A stretch of DNA of 64,000 bases from Nocardia sp. CY41 (GTDB lineage Bacteria; Actinomycetota; Actinomycetes; Mycobacteriales; Mycobacteriaceae), in the NCBI RefSeq assembly GCF_009829325.1, contig NZ_VUOS01000001.1, positions 124,001 to 188,000 of the forward strand, given 5' to 3'. Shown in pieces: positions 17,511 through 26,513 of this stretch. Under the pieces are notes generated by a model, which ran no database searches, had not been told where the DNA came from, and saw only the letters and a list, made by a program, of their open reading frames with translations. The number at the start of each line of letters is the position of its first letter. Positions within the stretch are counted from its first letter, which is position 1. A program made the position numbers and the translations under genes.

Positions 17511-19820
17511 GTGACCGAGCAGGCAGTGGATTTGGACGAGCGGTTCCGCGCCGCCGTCGCCGCACTCGTCCCGCGACCGGGCCGGTCGGCGGACGAGCCG
17601 ATCGCGCCCGGCAGTGCGATCACGGGCGCTGCGTGCCTGGAACTGTTCGAAGCCCAGGCGACGAGCAGGCATCTCGATCTAGCGGCACGCCGTCTCGGCG
17701 GCACCCGACGCGGTTACTACAGCATCGGATCGTCCGGTCACGAAGGCAACGCCGCCGTGGCGGCCGCCCTGCGGCTCACCGACCCCGCACTCCTGCACTA
17801 CCGGTCGGGCGCGTTCTTCGTGCACCGGGCCCGCCGCGTGCCCGGGCTGGACCCGATCCGGGACGTGCTGCTCGGCGTGGTCGCCGCGGCGGCGGACCCG
17901 ATTTCCGGCGGGCGGCACAAGGTGTTCGGCAGCGCCGCGGCCCACATCATCCCGCAGACCTCGACCATCGCGTCACACCTCCCGCGCGCGGTCGGGTTGG
18001 CGTTCGCGATCGATCGGGCGGCGCGGCTCGGTGTCGACGGTCCGTGGCCCGCCGATTCGGTGGTGGTGTGCAGTTTCGGCGACGCGTCGGCGAACCATTC
18101 CACCGCGGCCGGGGCGATCAATGCCGCGATCCACACCGCGCGCCAGGGAGTCGAGATGCCCATCCTGTTCGTCTGTGAGGACAACGGCATCGGGATCAGC
18201 GTCCCCACTCCTGCGGAGTGGATCGAGCAGGCGTACGGCAGCCGTCCGGGCCTGGCGTACTTCCACGCGGACGGCTGCGCCGCACTGGACGCGCTGACCA
18301 GCGCCGAGGCTGCCGCGCGGTGGGTACGCGACCACCGCGCGCCCGCGTTCCTGCATCTGCGGACCGTGCGGCTGCTCGGCCACGCGGGATCCGACGTCGA
18401 AACCGCCTACCGCCGCCCCGCCGACCTCGCCGCCGACCTCGCCCGCGACCCGGTGCCTGCGACCGCGCGGTTGCTCATCGAGTCCGGCGTGGCCACACCC
18501 GCCGACGTGCTCGACCGCTACGCCGAGCTGGGTCGCCGTGTCGCCGCGGCCGCCGAAGTGGTTTCGGCGGAACCGAAACTCGCCTCCGCGGCGGCCGTCA
18601 TGGCCCCGATCGCCCCGTCCCGTCCGGCGCTCGTGCGCGCCGACGTGCTGCGCACCGGACCGCTCCCCCGCGCTCACGCGGACACCGGCGACGCGATCGC
18701 GAGCCCGGATGCGCCGCCCCGCCGCAACGGCGCGGCACGGACGGATCCGATGACCGTGGCGCAGGCGATCAACGACACCCTCGCGAGCCTGCTGGAGCGA
18801 GATCGCGACGTGCTGGTCTTCGGGGAGGACGTCGGCCGCAAAGGCGGCGTGTACGGCGTGACGAAGGGGTTGCAGAAGACGTTCGGCGCGCGCCGGGTAT
18901 TCGACACCCTGCTGGACGAACAGAGCGTGCTCGGCACCGCGCTGGGCTCGGCGCTGGCCGGTCTCGTGCCCATCCCGGAAATCCAGTACCTCGCCTACCT
19001 GCACAACGCCGCCGACCAGATCCGCGGCGAAGCGGCCACGTTGTCGTTCTTCTCCGACGGCCGCTACCGCAATCCGATGGTGGTGCGCATCGCCGGATAC
19101 GCCTACCAGAAAGGATTCGGCGGCCATTTCCACAACGACAACTCGGTGGCCGCGCTGCGCGACATCCCCGGTGTCGTGCTGGCCTCCCCGTCCCGCGCCG
19201 ACGACGCCGCGGCGATGCTGCGCACTTGCGTGTCCGCGGCCCGGGTGGACGGCAGGGTGTGCCTGTATCTCGAGCCCATCGCGCTGTACCACACCCGCGA
19301 TCTGCACGATTCGGGCGACGGCGGCTGGCTGGCGCGCCCGTCCGCGGCCGGACACGTCGACATCGGCCGCGCCCGGGTCTACGGCGAGGGGGCCGACCTG
19401 ACCATCGCCGCTTTCGCCAACGGGGTGCCGATGAGCCTGCGCGTCGCGCGGCGGCTGGCCCGGCACGGGATCCACGCGCGGGTGCTCGACCTGCGCTGGC
19501 TCGCGCCGCTTCCGGTGGAGGACCTTTTGCGGCACGCGCACGCGACCGGGCGGGTGCTCGTCGCGGACGAGACCCGCCGCAGCGGTGGCGTGTCGGAGGC
19601 GGTGTGCGCCGCTCTGATCGACGCCGGTTTCACCGGCCGTCTCGCGCGCGTGACCAGCGAAGACAGCTTCGTACCGCTCGGCCCGGCCGCCGCGACGGTG
19701 CTCCTGGACGAGGACCGCATCGAAGCGGCGGCCCTCCGGCTGGTGGTCGAGGAGGCCGGCGCGCCACCGCGGCGCGCCGAGGCCCGGCATTCCCCGGAAT
19801 TCGATTCGGCCGGGGAATAG
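17511..19820 (+). CDS. Fused E1 alpha-beta subunits of a branched-chain/2-oxoacid dehydrogenase
   Basis: 769 residues from GTG 17511. The N-terminal half (about 60-330) is an E1 alpha: YYSIGSSGHEGNAAVA, GSAAAHIIPQTSTIASHLPR and the TPP motif CSFGDASANHSTAAGAINAA. A linker (about 340-410) leads to an E1 beta half (about 412-750) with MTVAQAINDTLASLLER, VLVFGEDVGRKGGVYGVTKG and EIQYLAYLHNAADQIRGE. Decarboxylates a 2-oxo acid, probably branched-chain, and passes the acyl group to a lipoyl E2. No E2 or E3 gene lies next to it, so partners must be encoded elsewhere. Promoter probably within the 106-base gap after pgl. Confidence 0.88.
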   Translation: MTEQAVDLDERFRAAVAALVPRPGRSADEPIAPGSAITGAACLELFEAQATSRHLDLAARRLGGTRRGYYSIGSSGHEGNAAVAAALRLTDPALLHYRSGAFFVHRARRVPGLDPIRDVLLGVVAAAADPISGGRHKVFGSAAAHIIPQTSTIASHLPRAVGLAFAIDRAARLGVDGPWPADSVVVCSFGDASANHSTAAGAINAAIHTARQGVEMPILFVCEDNGIGISVPTPAEWIEQAYGSRPGLAYFHADGCAALDALTSAEAAARWVRDHRAPAFLHLRTVRLLGHAGSDVETAYRRPADLAADLARDPVPATARLLIESGVATPADVLDRYAELGRRVAAAAEVVSAEPKLASAAAVMAPIAPSRPALVRADVLRTGPLPRAHADTGDAIASPDAPPRRNGAARTDPMTVAQAINDTLASLLERDRDVLVFGEDVGRKGGVYGVTKGLQKTFGARRVFDTLLDEQSVLGTALGSALAGLVPIPEIQYLAYLHNAADQIRGEAATLSFFSDGRYRNPMVVRIAGYAYQKGFGGHFHNDNSVAALRDIPGVVLASPSRADDAAAMLRTCVSAARVDGRVCLYLEPIALYHTRDLHDSGDGGWLARPSAAGHVDIGRARVYGEGADLTIAAFANGVPMSLRVARRLARHGIHARVLDLRWLAPLPVEDLLRHAHATGRVLVADETRRSGGVSEAVCAALIDAGFTGRLARVTSEDSFVPLGPAAATVLLDEDRIEAAALRLVVEEAGAPPRRAEARHSPEFDSAGE

Positions 19821-19867
19821 TGGAAATACAGTGAGGTGACGGTGACCAGCAGTGGAAAGGACTCGCG

Positions 19868-20347
19868 ATGACCACGGTGTCCATGCTCGGCGAGGTACGA
19901 CCGGAGCACGAGCACACGGCCGACGGCGACCTGGTGCTTCTGCACTACCTGCGGTCGTTCCACAAGCCCGTGCTGGACGTATGGTCGGCGGCCACCGAGC
20001 GCGGCCAGCTCGCCCGCTGGCTCGGCGCCGTCTCCGGCGGTAACGGCAACCTCACCATCGACTTGTTCGACGGTCCAGTCTCCGGCCCGGTCGCGGTGCG
20101 CGTCGACCATTGCCAGGCGCCGCACGAACTGGTCGTGCACATCGACGGTTGCCTGCTCGAAGTCCGGATGAGCCAGGTCGGCGTGGTCACCACCGTGGAA
20201 CTGACCCGCCGCCACGTATCTCCCGCCGACGCCGGCGCGATCGGCCCGCGCTGGCAATACCTGCTCGACCGCCTCACCGCCTACCTCGACTACCAGCCGC
20301 TGCCGCGGTGGTCGGACTACCCGAAGCTGGCCGGGGAATACCAATAG
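19868..20347 (+). CDS. SRPBCC/AHSA1-like domain protein
   Basis: 159 residues from ATG 19868, preceded by GGAAAGGA. The pattern LHYLRSFHKPVLDVWSAATE..QLARWLG is typical of the start of Aha1/START-like (SRPBCC) domains, and the C-terminal helix GPRWQYLLDRLTAYLDYQPL fits too. Such domains bind hydrophobic ligands or act as Hsp90 co-factors in eukaryotes; the bacterial role is generally unknown. Same strand as the dehydrogenase gene, 47 bases downstream, possibly cotranscribed. Confidence 0.8.
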   Translation: MTTVSMLGEVRPEHEHTADGDLVLLHYLRSFHKPVLDVWSAATERGQLARWLGAVSGGNGNLTIDLFDGPVSGPVAVRVDHCQAPHELVVHIDGCLLEVRMSQVGVVTTVELTRRHVSPADAGAIGPRWQYLLDRLTAYLDYQPLPRWSDYPKLAGEYQ

Positions 20348-20356
20348 GTCGGCGGC

Positions 20357-20959
20357 TCAGTAGAAGAACCCGGCGACGCCCCATCCGGGACGCGCCTGCG
20401 CCTCCCGGATCCACGCGACGCAGGACTCGATGGCCGCGAGCACCTCGTGGTCGACCTCCTCCCGTTGCGGCGGCGTGGTGGACTCCCACTGCACCAGCGC
20501 TTCCGCGCACTGCTCCGGCGTCCATTCGCCGTAGCCGGGCAGTTCGTCGGGCTGCGGCAGCGAGGACGGCAGCGAGTGATACATGAACGCGCGGACGCTG
20601 ACCGCTTTGATGCCGAGCGTGGCCAGGCCGTCGTCGATGTGGTCGAGCCAGCGGCCACGGAACGCCGAGAAGTAGCGGTTGTCCACGAACCGCCCGTAGA
20701 ACTGGCAGATCGTCTGGTAGGCGTAGCCGTACTGGAAACCGTAGGCCGGGTCGAACGGGCCGCCGTCGATGACGGCGCGCACCGCCTCGTAACGGGTGGG
20801 CGCGCCGGCCGCGATCTCGTCGGCGAACCAGTCGTCGTCGTGGGTCAACTGGGCCTTGAACCGGCCGCCGATCATCCGCCGGAGCTTGTCGTCCCGGGAC
20901 CCGATGGCGCCGGAGATCCTGTCCAGTTCGACGACGTAGATGCTCAGGCTATAACTCAT
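20357..20959 (-). CDS. Conserved protein of unknown function (DUF7691-like)
   Basis: 200 residues from ATG 20959. Acidic/aromatic, soluble, starting MSYSLSIYVVELDRI and ending GWGVAGFFY. The N-terminal SLSIYVV and the FQYGYAYQTICQFYG core resemble a family of bacterial hypothetical proteins that I tentatively equate with DUF7691; the assignment is from memory. No catalytic motif, signal or membrane helix. It ends 9 bases from the convergent SRPBCC gene. Confidence 0.7.
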   Translation of the reverse strand: MSYSLSIYVVELDRISGAIGSRDDKLRRMIGGRFKAQLTHDDDWFADEIAAGAPTRYEAVRAVIDGGPFDPAYGFQYGYAYQTICQFYGRFVDNRYFSAFRGRWLDHIDDGLATLGIKAVSVRAFMYHSLPSSLPQPDELPGYGEWTPEQCAEALVQWESTTPPQREEVDHEVLAAIESCVAWIREAQARPGWGVAGFFY

Positions 20960-21020
20960 TCACCGAACATTAGCGGTGCCCACCGACAACGAACCCCACT
21001 GAGCCCGAGGACGTTTCGCC

Positions 21021-22010
21021 TCAGGCCGGAAGCTCGGCCCGGTGGGCCGCGAGGTGGGCGAGATGGTCGGTGAGCAACGCGTTCACCTGCTCGGTCCGTT
21101 CCAACTGCACGAGGTGGCCCGCGTCGGCGATCTCGGTGACCGCGCGCAGGTCGGTGACGTGCGCGCGCATGGTGGCCAGCGGGTCACGACCGCTGAATCC
21201 TTCCATATCGGGATCGCGGTCGCCGTACAGGAAGTAGGCGGGCACGGTGACTTTCGCGTCCGCGTAGTCGGCGGTGAGTTCCCAATTGCGGTCCAGGTTG
21301 CGGTACCAATTCAGCCCGCCGGTGAAGCCGGTGCGTTCGAAATCACCCGCCAGCACGTCCAACTCGTCCGCGCCGAGCCAGCTCCACGGCAGCGCAGGCG
21401 CTTGCGGCAGCACGTCGAGATAGCCGGTGCCCTCCGCCGGGAAGCGCCAGGTGTCCAGATAGTGGTAGTCGGCGCTGAGCGCGTAGTACACGCGGGCCAG
21501 GAACCCCCTCGGATCCGCGGCGAGTTCCTCGTCCGCCACGCCCGGGGTCTGGAAATAGTGCAGGTGCAGGAAGTGCCGAGCCGCGGCCTTCGCCCACAAC
21601 TGCGACGGAGCGCGCGGCGGACGCGGCGCGAACGGGTTGTTCAAGACGATGACGCCGCGCACCCGCTCCGGTGCGCGCAACGCCAGCTCCCACACCAGTG
21701 CCGCACCGAAGTCCAAGCCGACGAACACCGCCTGCTCGGCGCCGATGTCGTCGAGCAGGGCGAGCAGATCCCCGCAGACCGCGCGATTGGTGTACGCCTC
21801 CGGGTCGGCCGGGACCTCGGTCCGGCCGTACCCGCGCAAGTCCGGCGCCAGAGCGCGGTATCCGACCGCGGCGATGGCGGGAAGCTGGCGATGCCAGATG
21901 TACCAGGTGTGCGGGAAACCGTGGCAGAAGACCACCGGCTGCCCCGTTCCCTGCTCGGCGACGTGCATGCGGACACCGCCGGACGTCACGAACCGATGGG
22001 TCAGTTCCAC
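21021..22010 (-). CDS. Alpha/beta hydrolase, epoxide-hydrolase type
   Basis: 329 residues from GTG 22010, chosen over a TTG at 22022 because GGAGGT lies 4 bases before this GTG. Motifs: HGFPHTWYIWHRQLP (HGxP oxyanion element), DLRGYGRTEVP, the nucleophile elbow FVGLDFGAALVW with Asp as nucleophile, and a C-terminal GHLVQLERTEQV with the catalytic His. Asp rather than Ser at the elbow indicates epoxide hydrolase or haloalkane dehalogenase chemistry; the HGFP motif favours epoxide hydrolase. Divergent from an SDR gene, 54 bases between starts. Confidence 0.87.
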   Translation of the reverse strand: MELTHRFVTSGGVRMHVAEQGTGQPVVFCHGFPHTWYIWHRQLPAIAAVGYRALAPDLRGYGRTEVPADPEAYTNRAVCGDLLALLDDIGAEQAVFVGLDFGAALVWELALRAPERVRGVIVLNNPFAPRPPRAPSQLWAKAAARHFLHLHYFQTPGVADEELAADPRGFLARVYYALSADYHYLDTWRFPAEGTGYLDVLPQAPALPWSWLGADELDVLAGDFERTGFTGGLNWYRNLDRNWELTADYADAKVTVPAYFLYGDRDPDMEGFSGRDPLATMRAHVTDLRAVTEIADAGHLVQLERTEQVNALLTDHLAHLAAHRAELPA

Positions 22011-22064
22011 TCGGACCTCCAAAACCTAGAACACGTTATCGTTTCACGGTAATGTTCCGGTTTC

Positions 22065-22913
22065 GTGAGCGGAATACCCGAGAGGCTCGAAGGCAGGGTC
22101 GCGGTGGTCACCGGCGCCAGCCGCGGCATCGGCAAGGGGATCGCGCTGGAACTCGGTGCGGCGGGCGCCACGGTGTTCGTCACCGGGCGCTCGACGGCGC
22201 AGGGACGACTACCCGGCACCGTACACGCCACGGCCGCGGAAATCGATGCCGCGGGCGGGGTCGGCATCCCGTTCGTGTGCGATCACCGCGACGACGACGC
22301 GGTGGAGCGGTTGTTCGAGCTGATCCGCACCGAGCACGGCAGACTGGACGTGCTGGTGAACAACGTCTACAACTCCCCCGCCGCGGCGCGCTGGCTGGGC
22401 AAGCCGTTCTGGGAGGTGCCGCCCGCGGCGTGGGACGAGTCGTTCGACGTCGGCGTCCGATCCCATTACGTGGCGAGCTATTTCGCCGCACCGTTGCTGA
22501 TCGGATCGGGCGGTCTGATCGTCAACATCTCCTCGCCCGGGGCACGCAGATACATGCACAACGCCGTGTACGGCGTCGCGAAATCCGCTCTGGACCGGCT
22601 CACCGCCGACTTGGCGCACAACCTCGCCGGCACCGAGGTGACCGTGGTCTCGCTCTGGCCCGGCATCGTGAACACCGAACTGCTGCAACTGGTTCCGGCC
22701 GACGCCGACGGCAAGCGGATGGTCACGCTGCCCGGTGAGGGCACCTTCGACCTCGGCGACGCGCAGACGCCCCGTTTCACCGGCCGCGCGGTCGTCGCGC
22801 TCGCCACCGACGCGGGACGGCGCTCACGCACCGGATTGCCCTGGCCGGTGGCAGATCTCGCGGAGTACTACGGGTTCACCGACATCGACGGTCGCATTCC
22901 GCGCGTCGACTGA
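22065..22913 (+). CDS. Short-chain dehydrogenase/reductase (DHRS1-like)
   Basis: 282 residues from GTG 22065. Rossmann SDR: VAVVTGASRGIGKGIALEL (TGxxxGxG), NNVYNSP in place of the usual NNAG, the catalytic region NISSPGARRYMHNAVYGVAKSA with Ser and YxxxK, and SLWPGIVNTELL. The NNVY variant and a longer C-terminal region resemble the DHRS1 group. NAD(P)-dependent carbonyl/alcohol oxidoreduction, substrate unknown. Divergent from the hydrolase gene; a LysR remnant lies just downstream on the other strand. Confidence 0.88.
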   Translation: MSGIPERLEGRVAVVTGASRGIGKGIALELGAAGATVFVTGRSTAQGRLPGTVHATAAEIDAAGGVGIPFVCDHRDDDAVERLFELIRTEHGRLDVLVNNVYNSPAAARWLGKPFWEVPPAAWDESFDVGVRSHYVASYFAAPLLIGSGGLIVNISSPGARRYMHNAVYGVAKSALDRLTADLAHNLAGTEVTVVSLWPGIVNTELLQLVPADADGKRMVTLPGEGTFDLGDAQTPRFTGRAVVALATDAGRRSRTGLPWPVADLAEYYGFTDIDGRIPRVD

Positions 22914-22974
22914 CTCGGTCGGACGGCGCCGCCGAGGACCCGCTGCACCGAGCGCGGCGGGACCGGGCGCGCGT

Positions 22975-23330
22975 CACGCCGGGTACACGTGTAGGGCGGT
23001 GCGGCGGGGACGCGCGGATGGCCGACGCCGGGGTGCGGCGCCCTGGTGCGCGTCAGTTCGGGCACGACGCCGATGCCACGGTCGGCCGCGATCCATTCGT
23101 CGAAGTTCGGGCAGGAGATGACGGCCCGGTCCGGGTTCGCCTGCTGCCACGACGCCGCGTCGGCGGTGCCGGAGACCGTGTCCACCACCAGCGGCCGATC
23201 GGCCAGGTCGGACCAAGCCACCTTGTTCCCGCGGCCAGTGGCGGGTGGACGGCAACCGCGAGCACCGCCGCTCCGTTGCGATGATTCGCGACGCGCGGTG
23301 GCGTGGCAGCCGGGCAGGGACGAGTCATCC
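22975..23330 (-). pseudogene. Remnant of a LysR-family regulator (substrate-binding domain only)
   Basis: Reading the minus strand gives LysR C-terminal domain sequence broken over two frames: NHRNGAAVLAVAVHPPLAAG (about 23290-23230), then after a frameshift AWSDLADRPLVVDTVSGT, CPNFDEWIAADRGIGVVPE and RAPHPGV. The order and spacing match LysR effector domains. The HTH half is absent, replaced by the secG region. It may be the decayed regulator of the adjacent SDR or hydrolase gene. Boundaries are approximate. Confidence 0.65.
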
Positions 23331-23383
23331 CGCCACGTTCTTCATCGCCGCGACCGTGCTCGGTGCGGCGGCGACCGGCGAAA

Positions 23384-23617
23384 TCAGGCGAACTTGATCT
23401 CCAGGCCGATGCCGAGAATGGCGATCAGCCAGATGACGCCCGTGAAGATGGTGACGCGGTCGAGATTCTTCTCCACGACGGTGGACCCGGACAGACTGGA
23501 CTGCACGCCGCCGCCGAACAGGCTGGACAGACCTCCACCCTTGGCGCGGTGCAGCAGCACCAGCAGCACCAGCAGCACGCTGGTGATGATCAGGAGGATA
23601 TCCAGGAACATCCGCAT
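23384..23617 (-). CDS. secG: Preprotein translocase subunit SecG
   Basis: 77 residues from ATG 23617 (a second ATG at 23611 is possible). Two membrane helices flank the conserved cytoplasmic loop LLHRAKGGGLSSLFGGGVQS and SLSGSTVVEKNLDRVT, essentially as in mycobacterial SecG. It is the small auxiliary subunit of the SecYEG channel in the membrane. In mycobacteria secG follows tpiA; here a block of transporter and lipoprotein genes separates them. Longer frames upstream (to 23662) are not supported. Confidence 0.95.
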   Translation of the reverse strand: MRMFLDILLIITSVLLVLLVLLHRAKGGGLSSLFGGGVQSSLSGSTVVEKNLDRVTIFTGVIWLIAILGIGLEIKFA

Positions 23618-23678
23618 GCCGGACAGTGTATGCGGTCGGTGCGATCGCACCGAATCAGGCACTCGGCCGGAACCGGCA

Positions 23679-25277
23679 TCAGCGCCGGTCCACCGCGACC
23701 AGGTGGGTGACCTGGTCGCCCTCAGCGGCGCCGAACTTCGCGACGGCCTCTTCCCGCAGCTGATCCTGCGCGGTGAGCCGGACCTGATGCTGGTGCATGT
23801 GCTCGGCCCACGACCGTACGACGAACGCCTCGACGAAGCGGTCGACCACCCCGACGTCGCGATACAGACGCCATTCCATCGCGCCGGTGCGCTGCCGGGA
23901 CCGGCCGACGAAGGCCATGGCGGCGAGGAACTCCTCGACGTCCTCCGGCGGCACGTCGTAGCTGCGCAGGATCAACACCGGACCGTCGTCGGGATCGGGC
24001 ACGACCGCCAGTTCGGGTTCCGGCCAGAACGCCGAGGGTGTCAGGTCGAGCACCTCGGGGTCGTTCCGGATGGGCAACCACACCGTGCTCACCGCGCAGA
24101 ACGCCAGCAGCACCGCCGCCCACAGCAGCGCGGGCACCGAGCCGATCGCGTCGGCGACCAGACCCCAGACCAGCGAACCGATCGCCTGCCCGCCCATGAA
24201 CACCAGCAGGTACACCGACAGCCCACGCGCCCGCACCCAGGCGGGCAGCAGCAGTTGCATGGTCGAGTTCATCGTGGACATCGCCAGCAGCCAGGCCAGC
24301 CCCGCGAACACCAGCAGCACCAGCACCACCGGCAGCACGCGCAGCAGCGCGGTGCCGGCCGTCGCCGCCCCGAACAGGATCGCGGCGATGGTGAGCCGCT
24401 GTGTCGGGGTCAGCCACGCCCGCAGCCGGGACAGCGCCGCCGCGCCGAGCACCGCGCCGACGCCGAGGGCGCCGAGCATCAACCCGTAGCCCGACGACGA
24501 CAGCCCGAGCCGGTCGCGCGCGATCACCGGCAGCAGCGCCCACACCGCGCTCGCGGGCGCGATGAACAGGATCGAGCGCAGCAGCACCCGGCGGATCGCG
24601 GGCGCCGCGCGGATGAACCGCGTGCCTGCCTGCAACGCCGCCAGGGGCCGCTCGGTGGGCAGGCGCCGGTCGGTCGCCGGCCGGCGCCAGACCGTGAGTA
24701 CCGCGACGATTCCGACGAACGACACCGCGTTCAGCGCGAACACCAGCGTCGGCCCGGACAGCGAGACCAGCGCACCCGCCAGCGCGGGTCCCACCGCCCT
24801 GCCGATGTTGATGTTCATGCTGCCCAGCGCGGACGCCGCCGGGATCTGCTCGCGCGAGACCAGTTCGGGCTGTATCGCCTGCCAGGCCGGCGCGGTCAAC
24901 GCCTGGCCGCAACCGAGCAGGAACAACAAGGTGAGCAGCACCGCGGGCGTGGTGTGGCCCGTCGCCGTCGACACGGCGAGCAGCAGGGCCAGCACCGCCA
25001 TCGTGGACTGGGCGCCGAGCAACAGCCTGCGCCGGTCCACCAGGTCGGCGATCACCCCGGATGGGATGGCCAGCAGCATCACCGGAAGCGTGATGGCGGT
25101 TTGCACGAACGACACCAGCGCCGCCGCGTTGGGCTGGTCGACCATGATCCATTGCGCGCCGACGGTCTGCATCCAGGTGCCGAGATTCGACACCAGCTGC
25201 GCTATCCACAGCGCGCGGTACACCGGTGCCCGCAGCGGCGCCCAAGTGGAAATCGGGGTCGTCGCGGCAGTTGTCAC
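23679..25277 (-). CDS. MFS exporter (EntS/MFS_3 type) with C-terminal ABM-like domain
   Basis: 532 residues from GTG 25277. About 12 membrane helices in the first ~420 residues. Motifs: WIAQLVSNLGTWMQTVGAQW and an A-type loop GVIADLVDRRRLL. After the membrane part, a soluble domain (about 435-532; VLILRSYDVPPEDVEEFLAA, then WRLYRDVGVVDRFVEAFVV) resembles antibiotic biosynthesis monooxygenase ferredoxin-like folds. This MFS-ABM architecture occurs in the MFS_3 family. Substrate unknown; related members export siderophores or drugs. Its start is 10 bases after the stop of the EamA gene, so the two probably formed one transcript. Confidence 0.9.
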   Translation of the reverse strand: MTTAATTPISTWAPLRAPVYRALWIAQLVSNLGTWMQTVGAQWIMVDQPNAAALVSFVQTAITLPVMLLAIPSGVIADLVDRRRLLLGAQSTMAVLALLLAVSTATGHTTPAVLLTLLFLLGCGQALTAPAWQAIQPELVSREQIPAASALGSMNINIGRAVGPALAGALVSLSGPTLVFALNAVSFVGIVAVLTVWRRPATDRRLPTERPLAALQAGTRFIRAAPAIRRVLLRSILFIAPASAVWALLPVIARDRLGLSSSGYGLMLGALGVGAVLGAAALSRLRAWLTPTQRLTIAAILFGAATAGTALLRVLPVVLVLLVFAGLAWLLAMSTMNSTMQLLLPAWVRARGLSVYLLVFMGGQAIGSLVWGLVADAIGSVPALLWAAVLLAFCAVSTVWLPIRNDPEVLDLTPSAFWPEPELAVVPDPDDGPVLILRSYDVPPEDVEEFLAAMAFVGRSRQRTGAMEWRLYRDVGVVDRFVEAFVVRSWAEHMHQHQVRLTAQDQLREEAVAKFGAAEGDQVTHLVAVDRR

Positions 25278-25287
25278 GCGCCGAAGC

Positions 25288-26227
25288 TTAGTCGCGGCGA
25301 CGACGCCGCCCCGACGCCGCGTCCGGACCCTGGTCCGCCGTACCCGCCGCCGTTGCGGCCAGCAGCAACGCCACGATCAGCAACGCGGCCCCGGCCAGCC
25401 CCGGCGTGGTGAGGCGTTCGCCCAGGACCACCGCCGCCAGCACCGCACCCGTGAGCGGTTCGAGCAGAGCCAGCACCGCGGCGATGCCAGCGCGCCTCGG
25501 ACAGCCCGCGGAAGTACAGGGTGTAGGCGACCGCCGTGGGCGCGAGCCCCAGCAACAGAACGAGCGCGAGACCGGCGGGCGTCGGGTCGAACGTCAGCCC
25601 GCCCAGTGCCGCGAGCGGAACGAGCAGCACCGCGCCGCCGGTGAACCCGAGCCCCGTGGTGGTCATCGCGTCCAGCCCGGGCACCGGCGCCGCGTTGAGT
25701 ACGGTGACCGTCGCGAACGCCACCGCGGCCACCGCCGCCAGCGCCGCGCCCAACAGCAACGCCCCCGCACCGGCACGACCGCTCGGCGCGACCAGCAACG
25801 CCAGCCCGCCCAGGGCGATGCCGATCGTCACCGCACGGCGGCGGTCCACCGCATGCCTGCCGGTGACATGCTCCAACCCCGCGACGACCACCGGCGACAT
25901 GCCGATCGTGATCAGCGTCGCGAGGCCGACCGTAGACGCCGCGACAGCGCCGAAGTAGGCGGCCTGGAAGATCGCGGCGAGGACCGCGACCGCGCCGATC
26001 CGGCGCCAAGCCAACGGATCCCGCGGCCACGGCCGCCGCGTGCCCGCGAGCAGGACCACCAGTAGCAGCCCACCGACGGCGAGGCGGCAGGTGGCCACCG
26101 AGACGGGCGGCAAACCGGTGGCCCGATGGACCAGCGTGCCGAGCAGGCCGCCGGTACCCCAGAGAAGTCCGGCGCCGACGAGATGGACCACCCCGGAACG
26201 GGCGGCGGAGGACACAGATGAGGACAT
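25288..26227 (-). pseudogene. EamA/DMT-family transporter broken by a frameshift
   Basis: From ATG 26227 the frame encodes a ten-helix drug/metabolite transporter: VVHLVGAGLLWGTGGLLGTL, a second EamA repeat, and VAYTLYFRGLSEAR. At about 25491-25495, inside a GCGCGC stretch, the frame shifts; the remaining helices LALLEPLTGAVLAAVVLGER and LAGAALLIVALLLAATA continue in another frame to a TAA at 25288. A two-base deletion (or one-base insertion) would explain it. Either a recent pseudogene or a sequencing error; everything else in the gene looks intact. Confidence 0.8.
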
Positions 26228-26295
26228 GAAAGATCGCGCTCCTGCGACGAAAGGGATCGGGGTCGCGGAAGCGAGGTGCGCGGCGATGCCGAAAG

Positions 26296-26322
26296 AGCGC
26301 GCCCACCACACGGTGGCGCGCT
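26296..26322 (-). promoter_or_regulatory. Hairpin in the leader of the EamA gene
   Basis: AGCGCGCCCACC / GGTGGCGCGCT pair with one bulge, about 70 bases upstream of the EamA start at 26227. It could be a 5' leader structure or an operator in the divergent region shared with the META-domain gene at 26514. No riboswitch consensus was recognised. Confidence 0.3.
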
Positions 26323-26513
26323 GGATACCTACACCTCGCTCAGGAGGCGGGCGGCGGGGTGATAGGGAAGCATCGGTGCACGGCACAGATCGTAATACGC
26401 CGCGGGGCGAGTCATCCCATGAGTCCGGGATCCGGCGCGGTACAGGGCCGGCGGCAGGCCGATGATGCCGGTGCGCACTCCGCGCGGCAGGCCGTCGTCG
26501 GTAGCATCGCCGC

